Positions 43,801-52,317 are shown, numbered from the stretch's first letter. The stretch is DNA of 64,000 nucleotides from Streptomyces sp. NBC_00344 (GCF_036088315.1 NZ_CP107996.1:5996001-6060000); one strand, 5' to 3'. Notes: a model not told the origin generated them from the sequence alone. Program-made: numbers and translations.

Positions 43801-45515
43801 AGCGCGCCGAGATCGCGGGTGTGCCGGAAGACCTTCCCGAGCCCGGAGCGGCGGCGCCGCGGCATGCGCTGCCGGCGCTCCGGGAGGCATACCGCGCTGC
43901 CTCCCAGCTCTACGAAAAGGTGGGCGTGGGAGCCGACCTGCGTGCCGAACAGGCCAGGGCCGAGAGCGACGAGAGCGCCGCGCGCACCGAGCTCGACCGG
44001 CTGAGCAACAAGGTCCGCACTCGCGCCGCACAGCTCCTCGAATCGACCGACGGTGCCGACGGCCCGTCCCGGCAGGCGGCCGTAACCCGCGCCGAAGCCC
44101 TGGTGCAGATGCTGGAGACGCGGGCATCGGCAGCCAGCGAACAGCTCGGCCGGCTGCGCGGCGAGGCCGAGCGTCTGGCTCCCGCCGACGGTGCGGATGC
44201 CCACACCGAGCTCCCGGCGGATCTGGTACCGGCCGATGTGGAGTCCGCGCAGACGCTGCTGCGCGGGGCCACCGCCGAACTCGCCGCCCTGACCGGGATG
44301 CTGGAGTCAGCCCGCTCCGCCCACGCGGAGCTGCTGCACTCCCACCGGAGGTCGCAGGATGCGGCGGGCGGCTTCGACGAAGCAGCGGCGCTGCTGCGTG
44401 ATCTGCTCCGTGATCCGCACCAGGACGACGAGAGGGCGGACGGCGAGTCCCCCGAGCCGTACCCCGGCAGCCTCGAGGAGGCCCGGAGCTCCGCGGCGGA
44501 CGCCCGCCGTTCGCTGCGGAGCTGTGCGAGCGATCTCTCCGGCGCCGAGGCCGCGGTGCGCGAGGCGAGCGACATCCTCGTCCGGCACGCCAACGCCACC
44601 CGCTTCGAGCAGGTACGCACCCCGGCCCGGCAGCAGATCCGTGAACTGCCCGCGTCCGCGCTGCCCGAGCACGCGGCGCAATGGGCGGCGGCCTTCGCTC
44701 CACGGCTTCGGGTACTCACCGACGAGCTGGATCAACTCGAGCGCAACCGTGACTCGATCGTCGACCGGCTGCGCGGGCTCGTGGAGTCCGCCCTCACCAC
44801 GCTCCGTTCGGCGCAGCGCCTCTCCCAGCTGCCCGAGGGCCTCGGCGAGTGGTCCGGACAGGAGTTCCTGCGGATCCGGTTCGACGAGCCGGACCAGGCC
44901 ACCCTCGACGAACGGCTCGGCGAGGTCATCGACGAGGCGACGAGGGCCGCACTGAAGAAGAACTCCGATCTGCGCAGGGACGGTATGTCACTGCTGCTGA
45001 GGGGGGTCCATGCGGCTCTGGAACCCAGGGGAGTGGCCGTCGAGATCCTCAAACCGGACGCGGTGCTCCGCGCGGAGCGGGTCCCGGTGGGGCAGATGGG
45101 CGACGTCTTCTCCGGGGGACAGCTGCTCACCGCCGCCATCGCCCTCTACTGCACCATGGCGGCCCTGCGCAGCAACGACCGGGGCCGTGACAAGCACCGC
45201 CATGCCGGGACCCTCTTCCTGGACAACCCCATCGGCCGGGCCAACGCCACGTATCTGCTGGAGCTGCAGCGCGCGGTCTCGGATGCGCTCGGTGTGCAGC
45301 TGCTCTATACGACGGGACTCTTCGACACCACGGCCCTCGCCGAGTTCCCGCTGGTCATCAGGTTGCGCAACGACGCCGACCTCAGGGCGGGCCTGAAGTA
45401 CATCAGTGTCGAGGAACACTTGCGACCGGGGCTGCCGCAGCAGGATCCGGAGGGGGAGACGGTGCACGGCGAGATCAGCGCCACCCGGATGTACCGGAGG
45501 GCAGCGGCGGAGTGA
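40815..45515 (+). CDS. Giant SMC/MukB-like coiled-coil ATPase
   Basis: 1566 residues. The head halves are at the two ends: Walker A ENGGGKS at 64-70 (Lys69), and the C-terminal signature SGGQ at 1433-1436 with Walker B LFLDNPIG (Asp1470). Between them are two very long coiled-coil regions (about 290-640 and 840-1390, extreme Ala/Arg/Glu content) around a compact, Gly/Pro-rich segment at about 690-830 (LLPPGPDVLATVEFLGEHGIPALPGW) that fits a hinge. This is the layout of MukB/MksB/JetC. The residue after the Walker B Asp is Asn1471 instead of the catalytic Glu, so ATP hydrolysis may be slow or need another residue. Third gene of the operon; no nuclease gene follows. Confidence 0.85.
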   Translation: MYELSRVRLYSIGPAGARYADTVLDLRGVGAPVPHPAPAQAEFFAEEPVGPPRRPAPAGVLFLENGGGKSVLLKLIFSVMLPGHRNTLGGASSGVLRKFLLADDCGHVALEWQHTRTGELVVVGKASEWRGRQVSNDPRKFAEAWYSFRPGPGMSLDSLPVAESTAVRPPVEGASGARGRRRTMKGFRDALTEAGKTYPHLDVQWEEIHDRWNEHLGDLGLDPELFRYQREMNADEGEAAGLFAVKKDSDFTDLLLRAVTDTRDTDGIADLVGSFGNKLGRRAELTAERDFTAGSVDLLGRIVEAAGTRSRSRDVHAGAERRTRTLARRLSDRAADERGRSADLAQQVTAAAHRVTEAEDARSRSSLIAAELAYRHASLALTVAERSAAAQRKELAEARTLHSSWQAAEAVLRHRAAADRSARVAVAIREAERDAAPALAARATAAVELVRALHTAAEAGERVADDEEARSATLQTAGEAAHRDATAAATEAQRARSEAGHLRQRLGEVEQETAEAVRAGWLDDTAPDADPARAAMAASEAEKTAVTAWDTAREAARTTTDHARAAAAAESRAELAAARAADAARAAENAYDAQLRSAQSIAAENRLAELLSLPPAITAALPQPRSGASTPGGPQHEEDSAAPEPAERTGIPRTVTAVPLTADELDRNAEELQTLLDRGVSSAERQLFELRTAAADDSRILGALGDGGLLPPGPDVLATVEFLGEHGIPALPGWRYLAQAVAPADHASVLAARPELVDGVVITDPAAHARAREVLTGAALLPRSAVAVGTTAALLAPVPGPGPAGGGGDVFLVPPNPAMHDEYAADEERRTLRSRAADRDEEIRGLAARLGGDRTLAARLGSWREDCPPGTLDELAAAAGRAKEAAAAAEAALEEARAVRTEAEETAAEAARIRDERQDAAQRARRVADALAGLAFRLRERTGWQANLRELTDEAAESEARAASFLERARSADEDRRAAQRAADDAHRTARALRAERAEIAGVPEDLPEPGAAAPRHALPALREAYRAASQLYEKVGVGADLRAEQARAESDESAARTELDRLSNKVRTRAAQLLESTDGADGPSRQAAVTRAEALVQMLETRASAASEQLGRLRGEAERLAPADGADAHTELPADLVPADVESAQTLLRGATAELAALTGMLESARSAHAELLHSHRRSQDAAGGFDEAAALLRDLLRDPHQDDERADGESPEPYPGSLEEARSSAADARRSLRSCASDLSGAEAAVREASDILVRHANATRFEQVRTPARQQIRELPASALPEHAAQWAAAFAPRLRVLTDELDQLERNRDSIVDRLRGLVESALTTLRSAQRLSQLPEGLGEWSGQEFLRIRFDEPDQATLDERLGEVIDEATRAALKKNSDLRRDGMSLLLRGVHAALEPRGVAVEILKPDAVLRAERVPVGQMGDVFSGGQLLTAAIALYCTMAALRSNDRGRDKHRHAGTLFLDNPIGRANATYLLELQRAVSDALGVQLLYTTGLFDTTALAEFPLVIRLRNDADLRAGLKYISVEEHLRPGLPQQDPEGETVHGEISATRMYRRAAAE

Positions 45516-45518
45516 ACG

Positions 45519-45619
45519 GGGCGGCACACCGTCAGGTCCTGTGATCCGCGAGACGTGCGGTGGACGCCGGTGGTCCGGGCGGCACACCGTCAGGTCCTGT
45601 GATCCGCGAGGCGCGCGGT
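45519..45619. repeat. Near-perfect 43-bp direct repeat between convergent genes
   Basis: Copies at 45519-45561 and 45577-45619 agree in 41 of 43 positions (the first 34 are identical) with a 15-base spacer. The second copy ends on the stop codon of the minus-strand membrane protein gene. No hairpin is formed. A recent local duplication is the simplest reading. Confidence 0.85.
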
Positions 45620-46035
45620 CAGGGCTGGGGCGAGAGCCTGCTCGAGCGGCCGTGCCGGATCCGCTCCGCGTCGCGCTGCTGACGGCGCGCGTCACGCCGG
45701 GCACTGCGGCGCTCCCTGCGCAGCCGGCGCGCCGTGCTGCTCGGGACCGAGGTGACTCCATGGCGCTGGTTCCACACCTGCCGAGTGATCCAGACGTCCA
45801 GCACGGCCCAGGTCGCGAGGACCGTACTGGCCACGCTGCTGAGCACCATGGGGAAGGCGAGCCAGGAGCCCGCGAGCGTGGACAGGAAGGCCGTCATGGC
45901 CTGGATCAGCGTAAGGGCCACTATCAGCACGGCGCGCACCGCGCTGCTGCGCACGGGATCAGGCATTCGCCGCCGCACAGCCGGCTCTTCGACCCACAGG
46001 GTCCGTGCGGCGATGCTGCCCTCTTCGATGGTCAT
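45619..46035 (-). CDS. Small membrane protein with basic tail
   Basis: 138 residues: an acidic N-terminus, hydrophobic helices at about 30-53 (AVRAVLIVALTLIQAMTAFLST) and 56-82 (GSWLAFPMVLSSVASTVLATWAVLDVWI), then a very Arg-rich C-terminal tail (RRLRRERRSARRDARRQQRD). A nucleic-acid or membrane-surface contact for the tail is possible. The ATG at 46035 is chosen since GAGGGTGA lies 7 bases upstream; the earlier in-frame ATG has its GAGG too close. I do not recognise a family. It faces the SMC-like operon. Confidence 0.65.
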   Translation of the reverse strand: MTIEEGSIAARTLWVEEPAVRRRMPDPVRSSAVRAVLIVALTLIQAMTAFLSTLAGSWLAFPMVLSSVASTVLATWAVLDVWITRQVWNQRHGVTSVPSSTARRLRRERRSARRDARRQQRDAERIRHGRSSRLSPQP

Positions 46036-46424
46036 GCGCTGTTCACCCTCGACCTTCATACCTCGGCGCCGTCCGGTTCAGTAACGGATGCCCGGCTTGA
46101 TCCGGTTCAAGCCTCAGCCGTGTGGCACACACGACTCGTACACGCTCTGTACGAGAGGACGAACAACTTCCGCCGAAGATTCCCGCTGTGCATGGAATTC
46201 CAGCCAACCGCGGCCGTACGGAAAGTGCCGTCCTGCCAGGGTTCTTACCCCGTACCAAGGGTGAAGATCTCCAGGGATAGCAGGACAAGAGGTGATCAAC
46301 TCCCTGAGGGGAGGCCGAAAATAGTCCGGACGTCCCTTCGAGTTGCCTGTGCGGCAGTAGTAGGCTCACGCCGTTTGTTGACGGAACACCACCCCCGCCG
46401 GGCGGGGTTGAGCTGGGGGAGGCC
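46036..46424. other. 389-bp divergent upstream region of the conservon
   Basis: Non-coding. It holds the inverted repeat 46135-46155, an AT-richer stretch near 46180-46380 and a TAGGCT box near 46365 that could be the -10 of cvnA. Frames crossing it have no Streptomyces codon bias. Confidence 0.6.
46135..46155. promoter_or_regulatory. Perfect 8-bp-arm inverted repeat upstream of the conservon
   Basis: CTCGTACA and TGTACGAG surround CGCTC in the gap between the membrane protein gene and cvnA. It lies 100 bases from the former and 270 from the latter, so it could be an operator for the minus-strand gene or a hairpin in a leader. No known Streptomyces regulator consensus fits that I recall. Confidence 0.45.
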
Positions 46425-49025
46425 ATGCGCTTTCGCGGGAAGTCCATCCGCAGGAAGATCGTGGCGCTGTTGCTGGTCCCACTTGTCGCATTGACGGTGA
46501 TCTGGTCCTACGCCGTCTACCTCACGGGCCGCGACGCCCTGCAGCTCATGCACGCGGGCACGGTCATCAAGAAGGTGGGCTACCCGCTGTCCGACTCCCT
46601 GCGGGAGGTCCAGAAGGAGCGGTCCCTGACCCTCCGCTATCTCGTGGACCCCGGCGCATCGGACGTCCTCACCCAACTGCGGGCCCAGCGCACCGGAACC
46701 GATGCCGTGGTCGCCAGACTGCGCCACAACGCGGCACAGGACGACGCCCGTTCGGCGCTGGGTCCGGGCGCGGAGCGGCGTCTGCAGGCCGTCCTCGACG
46801 GATTCGCCGGGCTGGGATCGCTGCGCCGCAACGCAGGTGACCACGAGGAGACCCGCCGCGAGGCCTACGACCAGTACAACCGGCTGGGCGACCGGATACT
46901 CGACTTCCTCGTCGATCTGCCCACACTGCAGAACTCGGGCCTCGACAAGGAGGGGAAGGCCCTCGTCGGTGTCAGCCGGGCCGGCGAAACACTCTCCCGT
47001 GAGGACGCGCTGCTCGGATCGGCCCTCACCGCGGGCCGGCTCGACCCCCGGGACAGGCGCGACATCTCGGACCTCGTCACCGCCCGCAAGGTCTACTACA
47101 CCGACAGCCTGCCGGCGCTGCCCCGACAGGACCGGGACGCGTTCACCGGCTACTGGAGCGGTCCCGCCACCATTCCGGTGCGCACCGAGGAGGACACCGC
47201 GATCTCCGGGAACCCGGGGAGCACCACCATTTCCGGTTCGGCCTCGCGCTGGACCACGGATGCGGCCCGGACCCTCGAGCACCTCGCCGTGATGGAGACG
47301 GACGCCCGTGACGGGTTCCGGGACCGGGTGAGGCCCGCCGCGATCAAGGTGTTGGCCAAGGACGGCATCGCCGCGCTGCTCGGTGTGGGCGGACTGATGG
47401 TGTCGTTGGTGGTGTCCGTCCGGATCGGCCGCGAGCTGGCCCGCGACCTCAGCCGGCTCCGCAAGGAGGCGCATGAGGCCTCCGGGGTGCGGCTGCCGAG
47501 CGTCATGCGCCGTCTTGCGGCCGGTGAGCAGGTCGACGTGGAGACCGAGGCCCCGCGTCTGGAGTACGAGAGGGACGAGGTCGGTCAGGTCAGCCAGGCG
47601 CTCAACACCCTTCAGCGTGCCGCGGTGGAAGCGGCCGTGCGCCAGGCCGATCTGCGGCGAGGCGTCTCCGACGTGTTCGTGAACCTCGCCCGGCGCAATC
47701 AGGTTCTGCTGCACCGGCAGCTGACTCTGCTGGACACCATGGAGCGGCGGACCGAGGACACCGAGGAACTCGCGGACCTCTTCCGTCTGGACCACCTCAC
47801 GACCCGTATGCGCCGGCACGCCGAGGGCCTGGTGATCCTCTCCGGAGCCGCCCCGTCCCGGCAGTGGCGCAAGCCGGTCCAGCTGATGGACGTCGTACGG
47901 GCGGCGGTTGCCGAGGTGGAGGACTACGAGCGCATCGAGGTCCGCCGGCTGCCGAGGATCGGTGTCAAGGGCCCGGCGGTCGCGGACCTCACCCACCTCA
48001 TCGCCGAACTCCTGGAGAACGCGACGGTGTTCTCACCCCCGCACACCGCCGTACAGGTACACGGTGAGCGGGTAGCCAACGGCTTCACCGTGGAGATCCA
48101 CGACCGCGGCCTCGGTATCGCACCCGATGCGCTCCTCGACGCCAATCTCCGTCTCGCCGAGACCCCCGAGTTCGAACTGTCGGACACCGACCGGCTCGGT
48201 CTGTTCGTGGTCAGCAGGCTCGCCCAACGGCAGAACGTCCGGGTCTCGCTGCAGCCTTCGCCCTACGGCGGAACCACCGCCGTGATCTTCATCCCGGTGG
48301 CGCTGCTCACCGACGCACCCGACACCGAGGCTTCCGACACCAACGGTGCCGGCTTCCGCCTCGACCGGCCCGGCGGTGGCGGCAAGCGCCAGAAGCCGGG
48401 TCCGCGCTCGGCACTGTCACCGGTCCCGGCCGCCGGCCGCTCGCCCGCGACCGTCCTCGACGGCCCGGTCGAGCTCGAACCGCCGGTGGACGAGACTGTC
48501 TTCGACGCGACGGCGGATCTCGGCGACGAGGACAGCTCTCCGGGCGGGATCTTCCGCAACCGCGCGGTCGCGGTGACGCGCGACCAGCACCAGCAGACAC
48601 CCGACGAGGGAGCGCCGAGAAGCGGACCGGTACGGTCCACGGGCCCGGTCGGTCTGCCGCGACGACGCAGAACACCCACCCTCGTCTCTGACCACGGCCG
48701 CCGGGTCGACACCCCCGTCCCTCTGCCGTCGCAGGACAAGCCCGCCGGCGGAGGCACCGACGGGCTGCCCCGAAGAGTGCGCCAGGCGAATCTCGCCCCG
48801 CAGCTCAGGGGAGCGCCCGCGCTCGCGGCCGAACCGCGGGCCGTGGAGAAGGACGACGAGCGGGACGCCGAAGAAGTACGCAGTCGGATGGCTTCGCTTC
48901 AGCGCGGCTGGCAGCGGGGGCGCCGGGACAACTCGGCGGAGCAGCCGGCCGGATCATCCGCAGCCGTCGGCACCGGACCGGACGGCACAACGCCAGGAAC
49001 AACATCGGAGGAGACCGGTCGATGA
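46425..49025 (+). CDS. Conservon CvnA-type sensor histidine kinase
   Basis: 866 residues. A helix at about 13-33 and another at about 315-337 bracket an extracytoplasmic nitrate/nitrite-sensor-like (NIT) domain; a HAMP-like linker (about 340-395) leads to a dimer region with DHLTTRMRRHAEGLVIL, and a HATPase domain (IAELLENATVFSPPHT, EIHDRGLGIAPDALLDAN, GLFVVSRLAQRQNVRVSL). Residues 650-866 are a disordered, Pro/Arg/Gly-rich tail. It is the sensor of a conservon, a Streptomyces four-gene signalling module. The stop overlaps the cvnB start (ATGA). Confidence 0.93.
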   Translation: MRFRGKSIRRKIVALLLVPLVALTVIWSYAVYLTGRDALQLMHAGTVIKKVGYPLSDSLREVQKERSLTLRYLVDPGASDVLTQLRAQRTGTDAVVARLRHNAAQDDARSALGPGAERRLQAVLDGFAGLGSLRRNAGDHEETRREAYDQYNRLGDRILDFLVDLPTLQNSGLDKEGKALVGVSRAGETLSREDALLGSALTAGRLDPRDRRDISDLVTARKVYYTDSLPALPRQDRDAFTGYWSGPATIPVRTEEDTAISGNPGSTTISGSASRWTTDAARTLEHLAVMETDARDGFRDRVRPAAIKVLAKDGIAALLGVGGLMVSLVVSVRIGRELARDLSRLRKEAHEASGVRLPSVMRRLAAGEQVDVETEAPRLEYERDEVGQVSQALNTLQRAAVEAAVRQADLRRGVSDVFVNLARRNQVLLHRQLTLLDTMERRTEDTEELADLFRLDHLTTRMRRHAEGLVILSGAAPSRQWRKPVQLMDVVRAAVAEVEDYERIEVRRLPRIGVKGPAVADLTHLIAELLENATVFSPPHTAVQVHGERVANGFTVEIHDRGLGIAPDALLDANLRLAETPEFELSDTDRLGLFVVSRLAQRQNVRVSLQPSPYGGTTAVIFIPVALLTDAPDTEASDTNGAGFRLDRPGGGGKRQKPGPRSALSPVPAAGRSPATVLDGPVELEPPVDETVFDATADLGDEDSSPGGIFRNRAVAVTRDQHQQTPDEGAPRSGPVRSTGPVGLPRRRRTPTLVSDHGRRVDTPVPLPSQDKPAGGGTDGLPRRVRQANLAPQLRGAPALAAEPRAVEKDDERDAEEVRSRMASLQRGWQRGRRDNSAEQPAGSSAAVGTGPDGTTPGTTSEETGR

Positions 49026-49459
49026 CCGCACCGAAGTCCGCAGTACACAACGCCGCAGGAGGGCCCGGCGAGCTCAACTGGCTTCTGGACGAGCTGGTCG
49101 AACGGGTCGGCAGCATCCGCAAGGCGCTGGTGCTCTCCGGTGACGGCCTCGCCACCGGCACTTCCAAGGACCTGACCCGTGAGGACGGTGAGCATCTCGC
49201 CGCCGTCGCCTCCGGGTTCCACAGTCTGGCCAAGGGCGTCGGCCGCCACTTCGACGCGGGGCGCGTCCGCCAGACCGTCGTGGAGCTCGACGAGGCCTTC
49301 CTCTTCATCACGGCCGCGGGCGACGGCAGCTGTCTCGCCGTGCTGTCCGACGCCGACTCCGACGTGGGCCTGGTCGCCTACGAGATGACGCTGATGGTCA
49401 AGCGGGTCGGAGCCCACCTCGCGACCGCGCCGCGGACCGGGCTCACCGCGGGAGGGTGA
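49022..49459 (+). CDS. Conservon CvnB, roadblock/LC7 protein
   Basis: 145 residues of the roadblock/LC7 family (LNWLLDELVERVGSIRKALVLSGDGLATGTSKDLTREDGEHLAAVASGF), the MglB-like protein that in conservons binds the small GTPase CvnD. Translation is coupled to cvnA by an ATGA overlap and the next gene begins 10 bases after it. Confidence 0.95.
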   Translation: MTAPKSAVHNAAGGPGELNWLLDELVERVGSIRKALVLSGDGLATGTSKDLTREDGEHLAAVASGFHSLAKGVGRHFDAGRVRQTVVELDEAFLFITAAGDGSCLAVLSDADSDVGLVAYEMTLMVKRVGAHLATAPRTGLTAGG

Positions 49460-49469
49460 GGGGGGCACG

Positions 49470-49868
49470 ATGAGTGACGGGGGACGACCACCGGCCCACC
49501 ACTGGTTCGACGACGACGCAGGACCTGTGGTGCGGCCGTACGCAATGACACGTGGCCGCACCGGGGCCACGGGAGACCACAGGCTCGACCTGATCGCGCT
49601 CGTCGTCCCCGAACCGGCGGCGGAGGACCCGGGAAGGGACCAGACCCTCGCGCCCGAGCACGTCGAGATCGTGGAGCGGTGCAGTACCTCTCCGCAGTCG
49701 ATCGCCGAACTGGCGACCGGCCTCGACCTGCCCGTGGGTGTGGTGCGTGTGCTCGTCGGCGACCTGGTCGACGACGAACTTGTCCATGTGACCCAGCCCG
49801 TACCGCCGGCCGAGCTGCCGGACGTCAGTATTCTTCGTGAGGTAATCAATGGCCTTCGGGCGCTCTAG
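49470..49868 (+). CDS. Conservon CvnC, DUF742 protein
   Basis: 132 residues of the DUF742 family: WFDDDAGPVVRPYAMTRGRT at the N-terminus and a winged-helix-like body (LAPEHVEIVERCSTSPQSIAELATGLDLPVGVVRVLVGDLVDDELVHV). DUF742 proteins are always found with CvnB and CvnD and may bind DNA or the GTPase. It overlaps the next gene by 20 bases. Confidence 0.94.
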   Translation: MSDGGRPPAHHWFDDDAGPVVRPYAMTRGRTGATGDHRLDLIALVVPEPAAEDPGRDQTLAPEHVEIVERCSTSPQSIAELATGLDLPVGVVRVLVGDLVDDELVHVTQPVPPAELPDVSILREVINGLRAL

Positions 49869-50454
49869 CCGCAAGAAGCAGCTCGTCGAGCCGGTGACCC
49901 TGAAGATCCTGGTCGCCGGGGGGTTCGGAGTCGGCAAGACCACCCTGGTGGGCGCGGTCAGCGAGATCAGACCGCTGCGCACCGAGGAGACCCTGAGCGA
50001 GGCGGGCAGGCCGGTGGATTCGGTCGACGGGGTGGAGCAGAAGACCACCACCACCGTCGCCATGGACTTCGGACGGATCACCCTCCGCGAGGATCTGGTC
50101 CTCTATCTCTTCGGCACACCGGGGCAGGACCGGTTCTGGTTCCTGTGGGACGAACTCGCGCTCGGAGCTCTGGGGGCCGTCGTCCTGGTGGACACCCGCC
50201 GGCTCGAGGACTGCTTCGCCGCCATCGACTACTTCGAACGCCGCTCCATCGCGTTCACCGTCGCGGTCAACAACTTCGACGGGGCGGACCGTTATCCGAT
50301 GGAGACGGTGCGTTCGGCGCTCGACCTCGACCCCGATGTGCCCCTGCTGATGTGTGACGCGCGCGACCGCGAGTCCGTCAAGAACGTCCTGGTCGCGGTC
50401 GTCGAACACGCCATGGTCCTCGCGGACCGGGTCCGCGAGCACGCCGTCACCTGA
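49849..50454 (+). CDS. Conservon CvnD, small GTPase
   Basis: 201 residues, a Ras-like GTPase of the MglA/CvnD type. G1 is VAGGFGVGKTTL, G3 is GTPGQDRFWFLWDEL, and VAVNNFDGADRYP stands at the G4 position (NNFD in place of NKxD, usual in this family). The ATG lies inside cvnC with GTGAGG before it. A terminator follows. In S. coelicolor conservons act like G-protein-coupled systems and affect development and antibiotic production. Confidence 0.95.
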   Translation: MAFGRSSRKKQLVEPVTLKILVAGGFGVGKTTLVGAVSEIRPLRTEETLSEAGRPVDSVDGVEQKTTTTVAMDFGRITLREDLVLYLFGTPGQDRFWFLWDELALGALGAVVLVDTRRLEDCFAAIDYFERRSIAFTVAVNNFDGADRYPMETVRSALDLDPDVPLLMCDARDRESVKNVLVAVVEHAMVLADRVREHAVT

Positions 50455-50527
50455 GGCGGCCCGGCGGGGCGGGGCGTCCCGGAGCGGCGCATCGGCCGAC
50501 GGGCCACTGGGCACCGCTACGGGTGCA

Positions 50528-50561
50528 CGGCCCGCACCCCCGCCGACAGGGGTGCGGGCCG
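50528..50561. terminator. Bidirectional terminator between cvnD and glpK
   Basis: A perfect 13-bp stem (CGGCCCGCACCCC and its complement) with an 8-base loop separates the two convergent genes. Confidence 0.85.
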
Positions 50562-50581
50562 CGTCCGCGGGCCGTACGCGG

Positions 50582-52096
50582 CTATCCCCGTGAGTCCTCG
50601 TCGAGCCATCCGAACGAACGCTCCACCGCCTTGCGCCAGTTCGCGTACTCACGGTCCCGGGCGGCGTCCTCCATCCGCGGGGTCCACTCCACATCCCGCT
50701 GCCAGTGGGCCTTGAGTTCATCGAGGCCGGACCAGACGCCGGTGGCGAGACCGGCCGCGTAGGCGGCACCCAGACAGGTCGTCTCCGACACCTTCGGCCG
50801 GATCACCGGAACGCCCAGCACATCGGCCTGATGCTGCATCAGCAGATTGTTCCCGGTCATGCCGCCGTCGACCTTGAGCGACCTGATCCGCACGCCGGAG
50901 TCCTGATACATCGCGTCGACGACTTCACGGGTCTGCCAACTGGTCGCCTCCAGCACCGCACGGGCCAGATGTCCCTTGGTCACATAGCGGGTCAGCCCGG
51001 TGATGACCCCACGGGCGTCCGAGCGCCAGTACGGCGCGAAGAGTCCGGAGAAGGCGGGCACGATGTACGCCCCTCCGTTGTCGTCGACGCTTGCGGCGAG
51101 GGCCTCGATCTCGTCGGCGCTGCGGATGATGCCCAGCTGATCCCTGAACCACTGGACCAGCGCGCCGGTGATCGCGATCGAGCCCTCCAGGCAGTAGACC
51201 GGGCGGTCGCTGCCGATCCGGTAACCGAGGGTGGTGATCAGCCCGTTCTTCGACGCCACCGGGGTGTCACCGGTGTTGAGCAGCAGGAAACTTCCGGTTC
51301 CGTACGTGTTCTTTGCCGTACCGGTGTCGTAGCAGGCCTGACCGAAGAGGGCGGACTGCTGGTCCCCCAGGGCCGAGGCGACGGGCACGCCCGCCAGCGC
51401 GCCGACGGCCGTCCCGTACACCTCCGCCGACGAACGGATCTCCGGCAGTACCGCCTCGGGGACCCGCATCGCGGCCAGGATCGACGGGTCCCACTGGAGC
51501 GTGGAGAGGTTCATCAGCATCGTGCGTGACGCGTTGGTGACATCGGTGACGTGTACACCGCCGTCCGTGCCGCCGGTGAGGTTCCAGATCAGCCAGGAGT
51601 CGATGGTGCCGAAGGCGATCTCTCCGTGTTCGGCGCGGTTGCGCAGGCCCGGCACATGGTCGAGCAGCCAGGCCGCCTTGGGCCCGGAGAAGTAGCTGGC
51701 CAGCGGTAGCCCGGTCGCCTCACGGAACCGGTCCTGACCGTCCGTCGCGCCGAGGTCGTTGCACAACGCGGAGGTGCGGGTGTCCTGCCAGACGATCGCG
51801 TTGTGCACCGGCTTGCCGGTCGCCCTGTCCCACAGGACCGTCGTCTCACGCTGGTTGGTGATGCCGAGCGCGCTGAGCTGGTCCGCCCGCAGCCCCGCCC
51901 TGGCCAGCGCCCCGGCCACCACGGCCTGGACCTTCGACCAGATCTCGGACGCGTCGTGCTCCACCCAGCCGGGACGGGGGAAGATCTGGCGGTGTTCGCG
52001 CTGGTCGGCTGCGACGATCGCACCGTCGTGATCGAAGATGATGCAGCGGCTCGATGTGGTGCCCTGATCGATCGCTGCGACGAACTTGTCCGTCAT
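50582..52096 (-). CDS. glpK: Glycerol kinase
   Basis: 504 residues, full length FGGY kinase. The start is [25 protein letters not shown] with AAGGGG before the ATG; GRDEWTR-like and substrate motifs include [17 protein letters not shown], and the C-terminal ATP site has [21 protein letters not shown]. It makes glycerol 3-phosphate from glycerol and ATP. There is no glpF, glpD or gylR next to it, so it is not in the main glycerol operon and is probably a second copy. It could serve glycerol released from phospholipid breakdown. Confidence 0.95.
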   Translation of the reverse strand: MTDKFVAAIDQGTTSSRCIIFDHDGAIVAADQREHRQIFPRPGWVEHDASEIWSKVQAVVAGALARAGLRADQLSALGITNQRETTVLWDRATGKPVHNAIVWQDTRTSALCNDLGATDGQDRFREATGLPLASYFSGPKAAWLLDHVPGLRNRAEHGEIAFGTIDSWLIWNLTGGTDGGVHVTDVTNASRTMLMNLSTLQWDPSILAAMRVPEAVLPEIRSSAEVYGTAVGALAGVPVASALGDQQSALFGQACYDTGTAKNTYGTGSFLLLNTGDTPVASKNGLITTLGYRIGSDRPVYCLEGSIAITGALVQWFRDQLGIIRSADEIEALAASVDDNGGAYIVPAFSGLFAPYWRSDARGVITGLTRYVTKGHLARAVLEATSWQTREVVDAMYQDSGVRIRSLKVDGGMTGNNLLMQHQADVLGVPVIRPKVSETTCLGAAYAAGLATGVWSGLDELKAHWQRDVEWTPRMEDAARDREYANWRKAVERSFGWLDEDSRG

Positions 52097-52204
52097 GGCT
52101 ACCCCTTGGTGAGAAGGCTGCGTTCGCAATCAGGTACGCGACTCGTCACCGGACAACGCGAAGTGTTCACCGTAGGTGATGGAGCGTCAAGGGTCCGGGC
52201 CGCA

Positions 52205-52260
52205 ACCATCGGCCGTGCCGATTCCGGGACACACCATCGGCCGTGCCGCTTCCCGGCGGC
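52205..52260. repeat. Two tandem 28-bp repeats upstream of glpK
   Basis: Units 52205-52232 and 52233-52260 share a 16-base identical core (ACCATCGGCCGTGCCG) and most of the following bases. They lie in the 221-bp gap between glpK and the DUF962 gene, near the end of any glpK upstream region. Repeated operator sites or a chance duplication are both possible. Confidence 0.6.
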
Positions 52261-52317
52261 GGGCAGCGGCACACCGGGCGGAACTCCGCACCGACACCCC
52301 AGCAGTCAGGCCCGCGG

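Noticed and set aside
38238..45515. Wadjet (JetABCD) plasmid-defence system
   Set aside because: No JetD/MksG-type nuclease or Toprim-like gene lies on either side, and the SMC-like protein is much longer than JetC, so the three genes are described only as condensin-like.
46296..47996. Long minus-strand frame of 566 aa opposite cvnA
   Set aside because: It mirrors the GC-rich third positions of cvnA and has no recognisable domain; typical Streptomyces antisense shadow.
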